The notes under the pieces are model-generated. The model searched no databases. It saw nothing but the letters and a program-made list of their open reading frames with translations, and was not told the origin of the DNA. From contig NW_022985453.1 of the NCBI RefSeq assembly GCF_010093595.1, forward strand, positions 181,049 through 245,048: a stretch of DNA of 64,000 bases, in the 5' to 3' direction. This document shows, in pieces, positions 52,242-63,602 of this stretch. The position numbers and the translations under genes are program-made. This DNA comes from Mytilinidion resinicola (taxonomy: Eukaryota > Ascomycota > Dothideomycetes > Mytilinidiales > Mytilinidiaceae). How positions within the stretch are numbered: the first letter of the stretch is position 1; each line of letters begins with the position of its first letter.

Positions 52242-53795
52242 TCTGTTTGTGGATGTGTCTTGTTCTACCGAGCTATTTCAGGGGCTTCTGGCTTGTGGTT
52301 GGCGTTATGATACCGGACAGTCATGAGACTGGCGTTCAGGATTACTTACGTGGCTCCGCGTGTAGGAAGTCGCGGCATCGAATGCGGTCATGATAGATAG
52401 GAAAAGCATTGCACATGAGCGTATCAGATTCAGGTCTTCATTACCTCAGCTCGTGAACCTTTGGATCATCTTCGTCGTTTATGTATCATTGCGCATACCT
52501 TCGATCAACTGATCTCCTCTCATCTCATATTTACTTAGCGCCGCATTCCCCACTTCATCAGCAACATTACCTCAACTCCAGCTCAGTCTCTGCTCGAGCC
52601 GCACCGCTACAGGTCAGGGTGCTCACCTTCAACTCACCTTACTCTCCAAGGTCCGTTAACCAATCTAAATATAGTGAACGCCAAACCTACCTATGTGAGA
52701 GTTTCGGCCAACCCTTAAACTGTAAAAGATGTTCCTTTAAGTTACGGCGTTCGCTTTCTAGGGTTATAGAGTAAGATCATAGGGTGCGGGGATCTGCGAA
52801 TTCGGGGTAGCTAGTCTAACTTGTGGTAATTAACCATAAACTCAACTTCTTCATTCCCAAACCCACCACCATGGAAGAACATACCTCGCCCCAGTCGCAC
52901 TCAAGTAAGCGTGGGTAAATTCGCGCCTAGCACCCATCGAAGCCATAGCTTCTGAGGCATAAGCCCGCAACGTTGCGCGACCAGATCTCAATCCCTCGCG
53001 GCGCGAGCCTAGACAGCTAGCATGCATTAGTTGCCGACGGAAGAAAAGTAAAAGTAAGCTGAATCTATGCCTTGATAACGCGCAGAGACCAAAGCTCATG
53101 GTTTATATTAGTGCCTCCCGAGTCCAGGCGAGAGCGATGCCTGCTCTCTTCGTGAGAAGCTATAGGCGGAATGTGTTATCCTCAGATTAATGTAAGGTAA
53201 CAGTCCACTCCAAAACACCTGGTGAGGGATCTATATGCCTAGACTGCACAGCTCCGGTCTGAATTAGACACGCACAAGCAATACTGTCTCATGGCGCCGG
53301 ACCACCAAGACGAGTGCGCAGGGCAGAGAGAGGTCTTTAGTCCGGCATCCGAGTCTAACTAGTTCACCACTTTAACGTCCAGCAGCTCTAATAGCATAAT
53401 TATTAGACTCTATAGCGGCCAGTGCTAGCTAAATGGTGACAGTATTAGCCAACTGCGTTTCTTTAGTCCAATGTCAAGTTTGCTGCTTGCACTAAGAGCA
53501 TTACATCCTTAGTCTTAATCCGCAAGTTAAAAGGGGCAAGATCGCAGCACCAATAGTAGGATGAGTTCCCTATAGATCTGCAGTAGCATATGTTAAACTT
53601 GTTCTAGATATACTAGCATTAAGTACTGCCTATAATCCATAAACAAGGTAAATCGCTGTTTGAAGTAGCATTATGTCTAGGCGGACACAGCGATTAAAGC
53701 CTTCCTTTATAATATAGACACCGGTAATACGAAATACTGCAGTAGACTTTTAATAAGAAGATAATAGTAATAGATACTTTGTCCTCTCTTACGTA
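52242..53795. other. AT-rich intergenic stretch, probably old repeat sequence
   Basis: No gene. A 44-bp block at 52459-52502 recurs near the right edge (63843). The rest is AT-rich with frequent stops in all frames, as expected for decayed transposon sequence, but I see no terminal repeats before 53804. Confidence 0.5.
52459..52502 (+). repeat. Dispersed repeat block, copy 1
   Basis: CTTTGGATCATCTTCGTCGT, then TTATGTATCATTGCGCATACC. It matches 63843-63886 (CTTTGGATCATCTTCGTCGT, then CTTTATATCATTGCGTCTACC) in the same orientation. Confidence 0.75.
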
Positions 53796-53803
53796 GTACC
53801 AGC

Positions 53804-54572
53804 CAGCGTGGTTAGTAAACCGGCCAATCCTGAATCGGATTGACGGCCGGTATATTAGTATAGACTCTGGATAATCCAATCAATCAATCCTCTAGCCAAT
53901 CAAATCTCAAGCGAGATTGATCCGATTGATCCGATTGGTGTATATAAATCGGAAAGGATATATACGAATCGGAAAGGATGTATACAAATCGGAAAGGGCG
54001 CATACGGACATGATTTTTATAGATTTTTATGGGTATAACTTCGTTATATAAGCTCACTACGCCTATAGATGAGGCTACGGAGTGCCCCATAGTAGAGGGC
54101 AACGTGAGAGTACCATGGTGGTGAGGTTCAAGGTGAGAGGGGGCTCAGGATGTCCCTTGGGAACGTCGCGCGGAGTACCAAAGTGGGGCGCATTTTTGAG
54201 GCCTAGAAGACCTAATGATTTGCTTCAAACGTAATTCGACCCGTAGAAATCGACTCCCGTTGTCCGTTTAAGCTCATCTCGTCATGGTGGAGTGCTAGAG
54301 GGGGGCTAGGGCCGTGGTTGATGAGGCTAGCAATACGTGTTCTCCCGCCTCTGCTGCCGGAACCTCGGGGCGGCAGAACGCCGTGATTCCATTGACTTGT
54401 TAAGACACGGTGAGGGCCTTAGCGCGATTGTTATTCACTTATTTGCCAATCCGGATTAAACTGTTCAAACCAAAATTCTAATCAATCCAATCAAACAAGC
54501 TTCATTCTATATATAACAACCCAATCAATCTGCTCTCTAGTTGAGCCGGCCGCCGGTTTAGTAACCACGCTG
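53804..54572. mobile_element. hAT-type non-autonomous element (MITE) with 8-bp target duplication
   Basis: The left end CAGCGTGGTTAGTAAACCGG and the right end (opposite strand) CAGCGTGGTTACTAAACCGG differ at one base. The element is flanked by the same octamer GTACCAGC at 53796-53803 and 54573-54580. An 8-bp duplication and ends starting CAG are diagnostic of the hAT superfamily. The 769-bp interior has no transposase and carries subterminal copies of AATC(C/G)GATT and a 20-bp tandem repeat. It lies about 40 bp from the 3' end of the nucleoside hydrolase gene. Confidence 0.92.
53947..54006 (+). repeat. 20-bp tandem repeat, three copies, inside the hAT element
   Basis: AATCGGAAAGGATATATACG at 53947, AATCGGAAAGGATGTATACA at 53967 and AATCGGAAAGGGCGCATACG at 53987. 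Confidence 0.85.
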
Positions 54573-54611
54573 GTACCAGCATACCAGGCCATGTGCCGTA
54601 CAGCACACCTA

Positions 54612-55723
54612 TCATGCCCACTTCTTCACTCCTTGCAGGCACAGAGTTTCCAGCTCGTTCGCAGCCGTAACATTACTGACTTTAAACTTCAACCACTGTT
54701 GGTTCTTCTTCGTATTGTCGTAGACCCATGCGTTCGATCCGTTCGGAAAGACATGGTTGTGCCCTCCCTTGCCTTGCGCCTCGAACAGCTTGTCCAGTCC
54801 GTTGATTGCATACAAGACCGCGAATGGATCCCATGTTTGCCAATTGGTGTTGTATCCAATAGACCACTTGTATGCCGCAGCGACCGGGTCCGTCGAGGGC
54901 GCCTCCCGCGTCAGTCGCGCGCCCTCCTGCACATTGACATTGTCGCCAGAGAACGTGATGGCGGTCGGCCAGGTGTTGACAACCTGTGCAGTATTGAGCG
55001 GGGTGCCACCGAAAAAGTTGAACTCGGCGCCGGAGGGGTATTGGCCGCCCATGACTACGAGCTCGGCGACTTTCGCTTTGACGAGGTCGGGGCCGGAGAG
55101 AGGCGAGTATTTGTCGCTAGTGGAGTTGAGGAGGCCGGCGAGCTGGGGATAGAGCGCATGTTAGCTCTGTCGAGGGGGGGCGAGGTAGGGAGTGCGGCGC
55201 ACGTTCTGAAAGAAGCCGATGCTGACGACGGTCACGCTCTGGTCCTCTTGTTCGGCCAATGTCTTGCGGTAGAGAGCCACGGGGTCCCATGCGTTGTTGG
55301 CAGTGCCCCACGGCAATGAGCCGTTGGAATAGTGGTAGCCCACCTTGCTGCAATACTCGCCGCGGATAAAGCCGAAGTTATCGAAGAAGGGCTCATCGGT
55401 GAACGGCCTGGGGAGACCAATTGGCACCTCTGGGTAGCCATAATGCCCGATAATGGCGGACACGGCGAGGGCAGAGTAGGAGGATGCGGTGTTGACATTG
55501 ACGGCGAGGATCTCGGCGTGAGGGAGTGTTGCGGCGAGGAGCAGCGCGGTTGTATCGCTGCGGGAAGCATGAGTACGAATGGAGGAAGAAAGCAAAGGTA
55601 CACTCACTCGACACCGCTGAAGATGTCGGTGTCGATGATCAACTTCTTCGTCTTGGCTGCGTCCACGACCCTGAATGGCAGCAGGGCGCCAATGGCCACT
55701 GCTCTCACCAGCCGAGAGAGCAT
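54612..55723 (-). CDS. Secreted inosine-uridine-type nucleoside hydrolase
   Basis: Exons 55723-55608, 55557-55203 and 55142-54612 give 333 aa with closed phases (introns GTGAGT...CGCAG and GTGCGC...CCCAG). A signal peptide (MLSRLVRAVAIGALLPFRVV) precedes the hallmark calcium-binding motif of nucleoside N-ribohydrolases, LIIDTDIFSGVDDTTALLLA. Other family parts are SSYSALAVSAIIGHYGYPEV, VTVVSIGFFQNLAGLLNS, VAELVVMGGQYPSGAEFNF and WDPFAVLYAINGLDKLF. The secreted form would release ribose and bases from external nucleosides. Several N-glycosylation sequons (NGS, NST, NVT) fit export. Long plus-strand frames over this region are antisense shadows. Confidence 0.9.
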
Positions 55724-56096
55724 TGTGTCGAAGCCTCGAGTTTCAGCCTACTCCGGTCCGGTCAAGTTTTGCAGCATTGAGACCGTCACGTGCGGCAAGT
55801 TCCTGAAGCTGGGAGATCCTTCGCAGTCGAGACATGAGATTGGAGATATTTCCTAGCTTCGCGCGGACGTGGCGCAATACGAGAAAACTTGGCCGGAGTA
55901 GGCAAGACGGTTGCAGTCCGCACTCCGCACCAGTGGGCGACTGCATGTACGAAGTATGTACGAAGTGCAAAGGCAGTAGACTAAGAGGCGGCTGGCTGAA
56001 TTCTTCTAAATCCTCCTGAATTCTTGAAGGGTGCGACCGTATCGTAGGTATGTACATACAAAGGTATCAGACCAACAGGCGGATGGCTGAAGACTG

Positions 56097-56167
56097 AAGG
56101 CTGAAGGCTGGAGGCTGGAGGCTGGAGGCTGGAGGCTGGAGGCTGGAGGCTGGAGGCTGAAGGCTGA
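56097..56167 (+). repeat. Microsatellite, GGCTGGA unit
   Basis: About nine to ten copies of GGCTG(G/A)A in tandem. The outer copies read GGCTGAA, the inner six or seven GGCTGGA. Confidence 0.9.
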
Positions 56168-56348
56168 AGCCTTCAAAATCCTTCCACATCCTCCTAAATC
56201 CTTCGAGGTGGTCGTGATTGCAATCGAGCGGAGAGGCGGGCATGTCCTGCAAAGCCAGCAATTCAGGAGACCGGCCTGCCGGCCTCATCACATCCAATAC
56301 AGCCCCCGCCCCGCCACATTCGTTTCAGAGTCGCGTGAGACGTCCGCC

Positions 56349-56588
56349 AGGCATGGTAACAGATTAAATGGGACACTCGCCGAGTAACCCGAACCTCAAC
56401 AACATGGATTCTTCTGCACTACAGCATTGATCGATTTTGCTAAGATTAAAGAGAGGAATGCGCGTAGGGTGGGAGAGCATGCGATAACTTTCTTCATCTA
56501 TGCTGTCTACGTTGTGGAGCTGGATGCCTTGAAAAGTGTCGCTCCTCCACTGATTCTGGACTGTCCCATTTAATCTCGTACCATGCCT
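56349..56588. mobile_element. Small inverted-repeat element (MITE candidate)
   Basis: The left end AGGCATGGTAACAGATTAAA plus TGGGACA (56349-56375) and the right end, read on the other strand, AGGCATGGTACGAGATTAAA plus TGGGACA (56562-56588) match at 25 of 27 bases. 240 bp, no coding capacity. The exact ends and target duplication are unclear: TA flanks the inner part of the repeat on both sides. Confidence 0.75.
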
Positions 56589-56868
56589 GCCGCCCTGTTC
56601 GCAGGTGCGTGCTTGAGCTCTTTTTGGGCGAACAGCCGGGGTAAAACAGGCGGAATCCCTCAGATTGTATATCTTGCAGCGCATCCCCGTCCCGCCTCCC
56701 GGTCCCGCCATCCGGCGAGGGCAGACGGCATGGATGCGCAGGTGGTTGGGGGGAGCTCGCCAGACATTAATCGGATGCGCCCCTCTGATTGTCCACCTGC
56801 ACTGCGTCTCTTGCCCGTTGTCGCGCTTTGCTGTGCACCCGCCGTCGTCAACATCCACTCACCACACC

Positions 56869-57896
56869 ATGGGCTCGATTCCCATGCCGGTTTCTATGAC
56901 CATGGCTGCGTTCTGGGGCATCTCATGGTACCTTTGTGTGGAGCTGGGCGTCCGCCTGTTGTGGATGCCCGTCATGCACAAGAAGGGGCTGTACTTCTGG
57001 GCCTGTTGCGTAGCTTCGTTGGGCGTATTGACCCAGCCGCTGTTCGTGGTAAGTCTGCTCCCAAGGCGCGTGCCTCTCCAGCGTAGACACTTGACCTGAC
57101 AGCCCCACTCTAGGTCCTCAGCGCATGGGGACCCCTCCATAACGAGTCTTCTTACCTGGCCCATTCTCTCCTTGAAGTCAGTTGGTGGATGATGGTGGTC
57201 CCGCAGTCCGTGGTCCTCTACTCGCGCCTCAACCTCGTCGTGTGGAATCCCGACCACGCTCGCTACGTGCTCTACATGATCATCTTCACCACCGTCTTCA
57301 TCTCTTTCCCCACAATGGGCTTCGGCATCGGGCTGCAAGACGCCACACGACCAGATCTCGTGAGGTTCTACTTCATCTGGGACAAAACTCAAGTCACCGT
57401 CTTCTTCGTACAAGAGGTCATCATCTCCTTGCTGTACATTGTCGCAACACGACACGTCCTCCAGAATCGAGCCACCATTGGGGATACCAAAAAGAACATC
57501 AGAGCTGTAATGAATCATCTCATTTGGACCAATGTTCTCGTCGTGAGTCTAGACATCGCGCTCCTCGGCCTTTCCGTGTCCAATCAATACTTCGTCGCAG
57601 GCGCTTTCCGGCCGTGCGTGTACGGTGTAAAGCTTCGAGTCGAATTCTCGATTCTGAACCGCCTTGTCCAATGCCTTCGGGGACAGACGGACCAGTCGTA
57701 CCCCTACTCCAACAGGAACAGTGGGCAAAGTAATGAGCAACCGCGCGACTCCCACTGGCGGTCTACTCCGCGCGACAACGTTACGCTCAAGACATTAAGC
57801 CACGACAGCGAGGTCAACATCCTGCCGCCCAGTCGCAGCCACGACTCGAGGGAGCGTTGGGATCGAAGTGTGGAGTCCGCGCAGAACAAGGACTAA
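56869..57896 (+). CDS. DUF7703 family integral membrane protein
   Basis: Two exons, 56869-57048 and 57114-57896 (320 aa). The intron runs GTAAGT...CTCTAG. The protein has about seven helices in the pattern of fungal DUF7703 proteins: AAFWGISWYLCVELGVRLLW, GLYFWACCVASLGVLTQPLF, SWWMMVVPQSVVLYSRLNLV, YVLYMIIFTTVFISFPTMGF, TQVTVFFVQEVIISLLYIVA and LIWTNVLVVSLDIALLGLSV. A hydrophilic Ser/Arg/Asn-rich tail of about 85 residues ends the protein. QSVVLYSRLNLV is the family's best-kept motif. The plan resembles seven-helix receptors of the PTH11/rhodopsin-like type, but the function is unknown. No lesion is seen. Confidence 0.8.
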
Positions 57897-58271
57897 GACC
57901 TTTTCAATCGAGGAAGACCCTAGATACCCTGGGAGATACACCTTCGACATTTTTGGCCCGGAGAGTACCTTGAAGCTGGTTTCTCTTACCCAAAAGGATG
58001 ATCGACAGACCATACTGGGGAATGCCCGCAACCTCTGCTCACAAAATGGCAGCGGAAGCCATCGTTCACTTGACGTTGTTGGTCTGATCTTTTTCCCCAT
58101 CTTCAAAGAACTAGTTAAATTAGAAAAGTCTTTGGCAGCCCATTCGATCGGAGTTTGTCCTCCTCAAAAAAAAAGAAAAGAAAAGAAAATGGGCATAAAA
58201 CTCGAAGCTATGTTGACATTTTCGAGGTCCTCGATATGGAAGATGTTGGGTCTAATAACTTCAAATCCTGA

Positions 58272-58925
58272 ATGGAACTAGATGGCAGTGACACGGCAAC
58301 CTTCCACCAGCTATGGATCATTGATCATCTTATGCAAGACGGCTACTTGTGGGTTGGGAATTATGTAGCCTCACGTCTGACGAGGGACTTCGATTGCAAA
58401 AACTTATTCAGACCATCAATGGCCCTCAGTAATCCAATCTGGACATCGAGATGGCATAAGACTTACGAACGCCATGGGTACTTTACGATGGCTATGGGGT
58501 AAGGGGAACACACAAGATACTGGACCGACGCCAGAGACATTGTGCCAGCGTCCTCTGCTCTGCGGAGGAAGACATGGGTACTCGAATCCATTGGAATCTC
58601 CAATCCGCCTGACTGACCGCAAGAGGTGGAAGAATCTCGATTACAGCTGGTATTTACTTTCGATGTTGACGGCCCGAGCATGGTTTTCACATCCTATGAT
58701 GCTACTTTAGAGACACTCCCGCGGCAAGAACGGCAGAAAATGAATGTCTGCTGGGTCGTAAGCAAGGTCCAGCCTGGTGAATCTGACGCTGATGTTGCAA
58801 CGGCTGCCAGTTCCAGGGAGAGCCAGCCTGGAGGAAGATGGAAAGCACCACAGGATGAGCTAGAAATGTATCGTGTTGTCCGGAATGTAAAGGGCGCATG
58901 GGAGGCTATGGATGAACCTATTTAA
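58272..58925 (+). pseudogene. Unidentified reading frame with two in-frame stops
   Basis: One frame reads from an ATG at 58272 (MELDGSDTATFHQLWIIDHL, FRPSMALSNPIWTSRWHKTY) through TAA at 58500-58502. It goes on with RYWTDARDIVPASSALRRKT to TGA at 58614-58616, then RLQLVFTFDVDGPSMVFTSY to a stop at 58925. All three pieces share the frame and look protein-like. The GTAAGG at 58499 might start an intron, but the only acceptor nearby would make it too short. It is either a pseudogene or a gene with introns I cannot place. No family is recognised. Confidence 0.35.
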
Positions 58926-59678
58926 GAGTACAATTTTTCCTAAGTACGCTTGTAGAAACTAGTATACACGGTATTATTCTTGTCAGAATTTGAAGCCCAC
59001 TCTACGCGAAATAGAGTTCGAACAGAAGTGGGCGTCACAGCTAGCACACCCTCGCTCCTTGTCCTCTCTTTCCTTCTTCTTCGTGCCATATCTTGTATCT
59101 AGACCATGTTTATGCCTCAAGACTAATCATGCTAAGCCTCTATCTACCTAAGCCTTACTGCTGAATCAGATAGCACGTGAACCCATAGAGTAGCCGGCTT
59201 CCAGGTCCTCTATTTTAGACAAGATTAACTAGACCATATTTGCGCATGGCCTGGATTTGGGCCAGATGATCGGCCAGCCGAATATGAAGCGACCAGCTGA
59301 ATCCTTAGCGACCAGCCGAATCTAAGGCCCAATTCTGAATATTTAGCGGGCGTATCTCCAGTTACTAGTTGAACTTAAAGGAGTCTATGGGCACTTCGAA
59401 TTTCATCGTCTCCATATTAGCCAACCATACTATTGTGGTATCAATCTGGTCAGGACTAGTAGGAATGGTCCCCAGCGTGCCCTGTTACGCTACACTATAA
59501 TCTAGCTTGCTCGACGACCAAGTTTTCTAGATTCCCACGTAATGAACTGCTCGCTCTCTCCTTAGCCACATCTTTCTTTCCAGTGCTTTCTTCCGCATCC
59601 TTATCTAAAGCCTCGATTATATCACTGAACGCTTCTGCAACCTAACCTCTAATTAGCAGACTCCCTCTATCCAAAAAA
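58926..59678. other. AT-rich intergenic stretch
   Basis: No gene. A short motif (GCGACCAGCCGAAT and variants GCGACCAGCTGAAT, GGCCAGCCGAAT) occurs three or four times between 59270 and 59325. Otherwise featureless. Confidence 0.5.
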
Positions 59679-61071
59679 TCATATCAAACTTACATTATAA
59701 TAGTGCATCCAATTGTTCACCCCCGACCAGTTGCTCGTCACTAAAACCGCCACCTCTTCATCGAAGCTCAAATGTAAATTTGGATTCTCAAGTTGTTTCG
59801 CTTTCGTACCATACCCATCCAAAATAGCATAAAGCCTCTCATAATGCGGCGACCTAACTCTATCAAAGAGCTGCAGAGCCTCTGGTATCGCTTTGTTTCG
59901 CTCGTGCGCCCATAAGAGAGATTGTGAAACGACGTAAGCATCCTCAAGAGCGAACCCGGCACCGTTTCCGAAAGCGCCCGAGAGGGGGTGTGATGCATCG
60001 CCTATCAGCGCGATGGCCCCGGAATGTACTTTGGGTAATCGAGGGCCAGCGAAGAGGGCATACTGCTGCACCTTCTCCGCAAGCTTCAACACCTCCCTTA
60101 CCGGTTTGTGGAAGTCCTGATCGTCAATCAGTCAGTCATGGCGACTTCGTCAACCAGTCCTACACACACTCTCGACTTCAAAAAACAAAAAACAAACATA
60201 CCGCAAAATGCTCGAGCATCTTCTCAGCCGCTACGTCCTGTCCCCAACTCACCCTCTCCACCCCCTCCGCCTCTTCCCTCACCATCGTCGTAATCTCAAA
60301 CACGCCGCCGCTGAGATTACACGTATACGCCCACCTCCCCCCCGGCGCATGCCAGAATGCCACTGCCTCTTTCTCGTTTCCCATTCCTTTGACTACCGCC
60401 ACATCTTGCGCACGAACAAGGGTGCGGTAGGAAGTCCGGCCCGTGTACGCGATGCGATGCTCCGGAAAGGCGACTTCGCGAACGACGGAGCGGATGCCGT
60501 CTGCGCCGATGAGGAGGTCTACCTCATCTGTGACGCCGTTGGCGAAGGCGAGGTGGATGCGGTGGCTTGGGAGGTGCGTGATCTGCGTGAGTCTATGCGC
60601 CGTTTTGACGCGCTCGGGGTCGACGCGCGAGCGCAAGGCGGACTGGAGGACGCCGCGATGGCAGCGTGCGTGGTGGTGTGCAAGAGGCGTGCCCGCGGAG
60701 TCGAATTGGGCGCTTATCAACTTTCCGGTTCTTCCATTTCTGGGGTGGAGAGTTCGTCAGAGCCCTAGTCCGGTTTGGTAAGGTTCTTGCTGGTGTTTGA
60801 CGCACCGATGCTGTGTGGAATGCCCATCCGCTGCCCGATGGAACGGGGAATTTTGTAGGACTTCTGCGGCACCCATGTGCTCTAGCATTCGCCATGTGTT
60901 CGGCTGTATGCTGATTCCGGCACCGATTTCTGATACCTCGTCTTTCTTTTCGTAGATGGTTGCTGTTACGAAGGGGAGGATAGAGAGGGTGATCAGGGCG
61001 CCGAGGCCGGCGGGACCGGCGCCTATGATTGCAATTTTTAGGTTCGCGGAGGGGAGGTTGGAGATTGGCAT
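59679..61071 (-). CDS. FAD-dependent monooxygenase (salicylate-hydroxylase type)
   Basis: Exons 61071-60806, 60739-60202 and 60116-59679 give 413 aa with closed phases (introns GTGCGT...CCCAG and GTATGT...ATCAG). The FAD dinucleotide motif is at residues 14-19 (IIGAGPAGLGAL). It is followed by GAGISIQPNTWRMLEHMGA, the DG motif DLLIGADGIRSVVREVAF, GGRWAYTCNL and the second FAD motif IALIGDASHPLSGAFGNGAG, with ALEDAYVVSQSL. This is a group A flavoprotein hydroxylase of the type acting on aromatic acids or on polyketide and other secondary metabolites. Active-site residues look intact. The transporter gene that follows (61949) might have shared a pathway; that is inference from adjacency only. 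Confidence 0.88.
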
Positions 61072-61948
61072 GACTGTGGATGGGGCTAGCCCCGCTGCGT
61101 GCTGTTGAAGGGTAGTTTTATGGTAACCTTAGAATAGGGACTTCGACAAAGCTTAGGCGTTTGCAGCTAAATCACCGCTCTTGCGTTTGCTTGACTCGTT
61201 CGGGACATTTTCCTAAGAAGTATCGAAGACAAACCTCATTAAAAATCGCTGAAGCCGAGTATCCGGGTCTTGAATGTGTGTTCGTACACCGAGGAAGCAC
61301 GAAAAAGCACCCCATAATAGTGGCGCGTTGGTATGGCTCCCACAATATCCCGAAGCTCGGACCGCCATACTTCACGGGATTGTTGCTCCGATTGAATTCG
61401 CCAATCGCTGCTGTGCACGTTTTGTTTTCCTCTGTGTTTTCTGCGTATGAAGCTTCCGTGTTAAGATCTGGATTGGGCACGCCATTAAACCTTACAGTGG
61501 CGAATCAGTGCAGTGGAGTCTTGCTTCCGACCAGCGAATCATTTTCCAGTAGCCTATCAATCTGCCACCATCCCTCGAGTTCCAGAGGGTGTCTTGGTCA
61601 TTGGAAGATTGAGTTGCACCAGGTCCCATTAAGCTTCCACAGGGCTCGGCAGACTGCAGCCTTCTCTCGGCCCCACTCACACGATTTATAGCCACTTACG
61701 AACTATACGGAAAAGTGCCGCCCTATGGAGAACGGAATGGTCTACAGTCCAGTGTATGTTCCCAGATGCTAGAGCATGACGAGAAGTGGGTGCGTTTATA
61801 CGTTTTTACTATGGCGAGTAATGCAAGTCTAGACCATGTGCTGGCCTTCATAAAGACAACGGGAGTAGGTTTCAACCACGAACCCAATGGCACGGTTGAG
61901 ACAGAAATGAATTTTGGCTCTTAACGTCTCTTTTTTTGCATCTTCAAC
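61072..61948. other. Intergenic between divergent monooxygenase and transporter genes
   Basis: 870 bp, likely holding both promoters. Frames at 61161-61691 and 61715-61924 have no family features. The latter ends just before the transporter start. Confidence 0.5.
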
Positions 61949-63602
61949 ATGGTTGTTGACGAGAAATTCCCAGTGCAGTGGCACAAATCCACCATATTCG
62001 CGACTTTCTGCGTCGCAGCCACCGCCTTCACCTGTCCCGGTATCTTCGGCGCTCTCAATGGTATGGGTGCAGGAGGTGGCGCAAGCCCGGACATCTCAAA
62101 TGCTGCCAACGCTATAGTGTTTGGAGTACTCGCTGTCTTTAGTCCAATTGTAGGTGCGGTGGCTAACCGCATCACGCCGAAATATGCCCTGCTGGTAAGT
62201 TGGTTCGTGTAGCTTTGGGTTCATTGAGAAGCTGACCGGAGAGATTTAGATTGGGACTCTGGGGTATACGCCCTATACAGCCGGGCTGTACTGTAATGAT
62301 CGCTTCGGGACGAACTGGCTGCTTCTTTTCGGAGCAGCGCTGCTTGGTATTTCAGCCGCGTTTCTGTGGGTTGCGAGCGGCGCCATCTTGCTAGGGTACT
62401 CAGAGGAGAACCGGAAAGGAGTAGCCAGCAAGTGCTCCATTAACCCTTTCTCCTCAAATCAACATGCTAACTCCGATCAGTGTCCGTAAAATTCGGCCTG
62501 CAAGCCCTCGGAGCCTCGATTGGCGGCATCATAAGCCTAGCCCTCAACCTCGAGAAGTCCTGGCGCGGCTCTGTCAGTAATGCAACCTACATCGTCCTCA
62601 TGACCATCATGACCCTCGGCTTCCCCTTCGCCCTCCTCCTCCCCTCCGCCTCGCGTGTCCAGCGCACCGACGGCCGCAAAGTCGTCTTAACGAAGCAACC
62701 CTCCATCCTAAAGGAATTCAGCGTCTTGAAAAAGATACTCAAGCGTCCGGCTCTACTATCGCTCTTCCCACTCTACCTCTATTCGCAGTGGTTCTTGTCT
62801 TATCAGTGGCAGTTCAACTTCGCCTACTTCACCGTGCGAGCGCGCGCTCTCAACTCCACTCTTTTTATCTCGTTGGTCTACTGTCCGCGTTGCTTATGGG
62901 CCAGGTCCTCGACTGGACACGATTTTCGCGCAAGACACGCGCAAAGATTGGATTTGGCATCGTCTTAGTCACGTCGGGGACGTCATGGATTCTCGGCCAA
63001 GCTCTTCAGGCGCATTACACGAAGACGAAGCCGACGTTGGACTGGGCTAACGATGGGTACGGTCTCGGTGCGTTTCTGTTCACTCTGTGGGGCGCTTCGG
63101 ATCCCTTGTAAGTTGCACGCCGTTTAGTCCCATTCGCTCCGAATGCGCTGGCGCTGAAGACATATTGCTGATGTCGCACAGAATCACCACGTATCAATAC
63201 TGGCTCTCAGGTACTCTGACCAATGATCTGAATGAGACATCGTTTTTGGCGGCCGTCATTAACACAGTCGGCTGCGTAGGGTCGACTTTTGGGTTCGTTG
63301 TATCAGCATTGGACGTTGATTATGATGCGGCCTGTGCGATCAATACCGGACTTTTCTTCGCTTCCATTCCGTCTCTAGCTTGGGTTGCATTTACACAAGT
63401 GCGTGAGACTAGCTATGTGTCGGACGTCATTGAGGAGTCTGGTAGCCAAAGCGAGGGGCTAGATAGCCATAGGCTTGAGAAAGGTTCTCATGTTGTCACT
63501 GGGCCGGTCCTAGAGGCATTAGCAGTCGACAGTGCACAGGGAGAGGTCAGTCCTTACGCGTTTGAGATTCCTACCGTGCACGGGACGTCACAAGCTGGAT
63601 GA
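61949..63602 (+). pseudogene. UNC93-like MFS transporter with one frameshift
   Basis: Exons 61949-62194, 62250-62427, 62481-63107 and 63182-63602. The second intron is GC-AG with a perfect donor (A/GCAAGT) and a GCTAAC branch; only this choice keeps the frame. The protein has the fungal UNC93-like pattern: TCPGIFGALNGMGAGGGASP, GTLGYTPYTAGLYCNDRFGT, GLQALGASIGGIISLALNLE, YQWQFNFAYFTVRARALNS, SALLMGQVLDWTRFSRKTR and NTVGCVGSTFGFVVSALDVD. At 62862-62866 a T5 run sits where one more T would restore the frame (phases of all later splice sites then fit). This is either a 1-nt deletion or a homopolymer sequencing error. Without it the gene would encode about 490 aa. Confidence 0.75.

Larger units (their letters stand above)
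55724..56868. other. Intergenic with microsatellite and a small MITE
   Basis: 1.1 kb upstream of both flanking genes. It holds the 7-bp microsatellite at 56097-56167 and the inverted-repeat element at 56349-56588, annotated separately. No gene. Confidence 0.6.

Noticed and set aside
54591..55319. 242-codon plus-strand frame
   Set aside because: Antisense shadow of the nucleoside hydrolase, whose motifs are on the minus strand.
62428..62480. Second frameshift in the UNC93-like transporter
   Set aside because: A GC-AG intron with donor GCAAGT keeps the frame; only the T5 run at 62862 remains unexplained.
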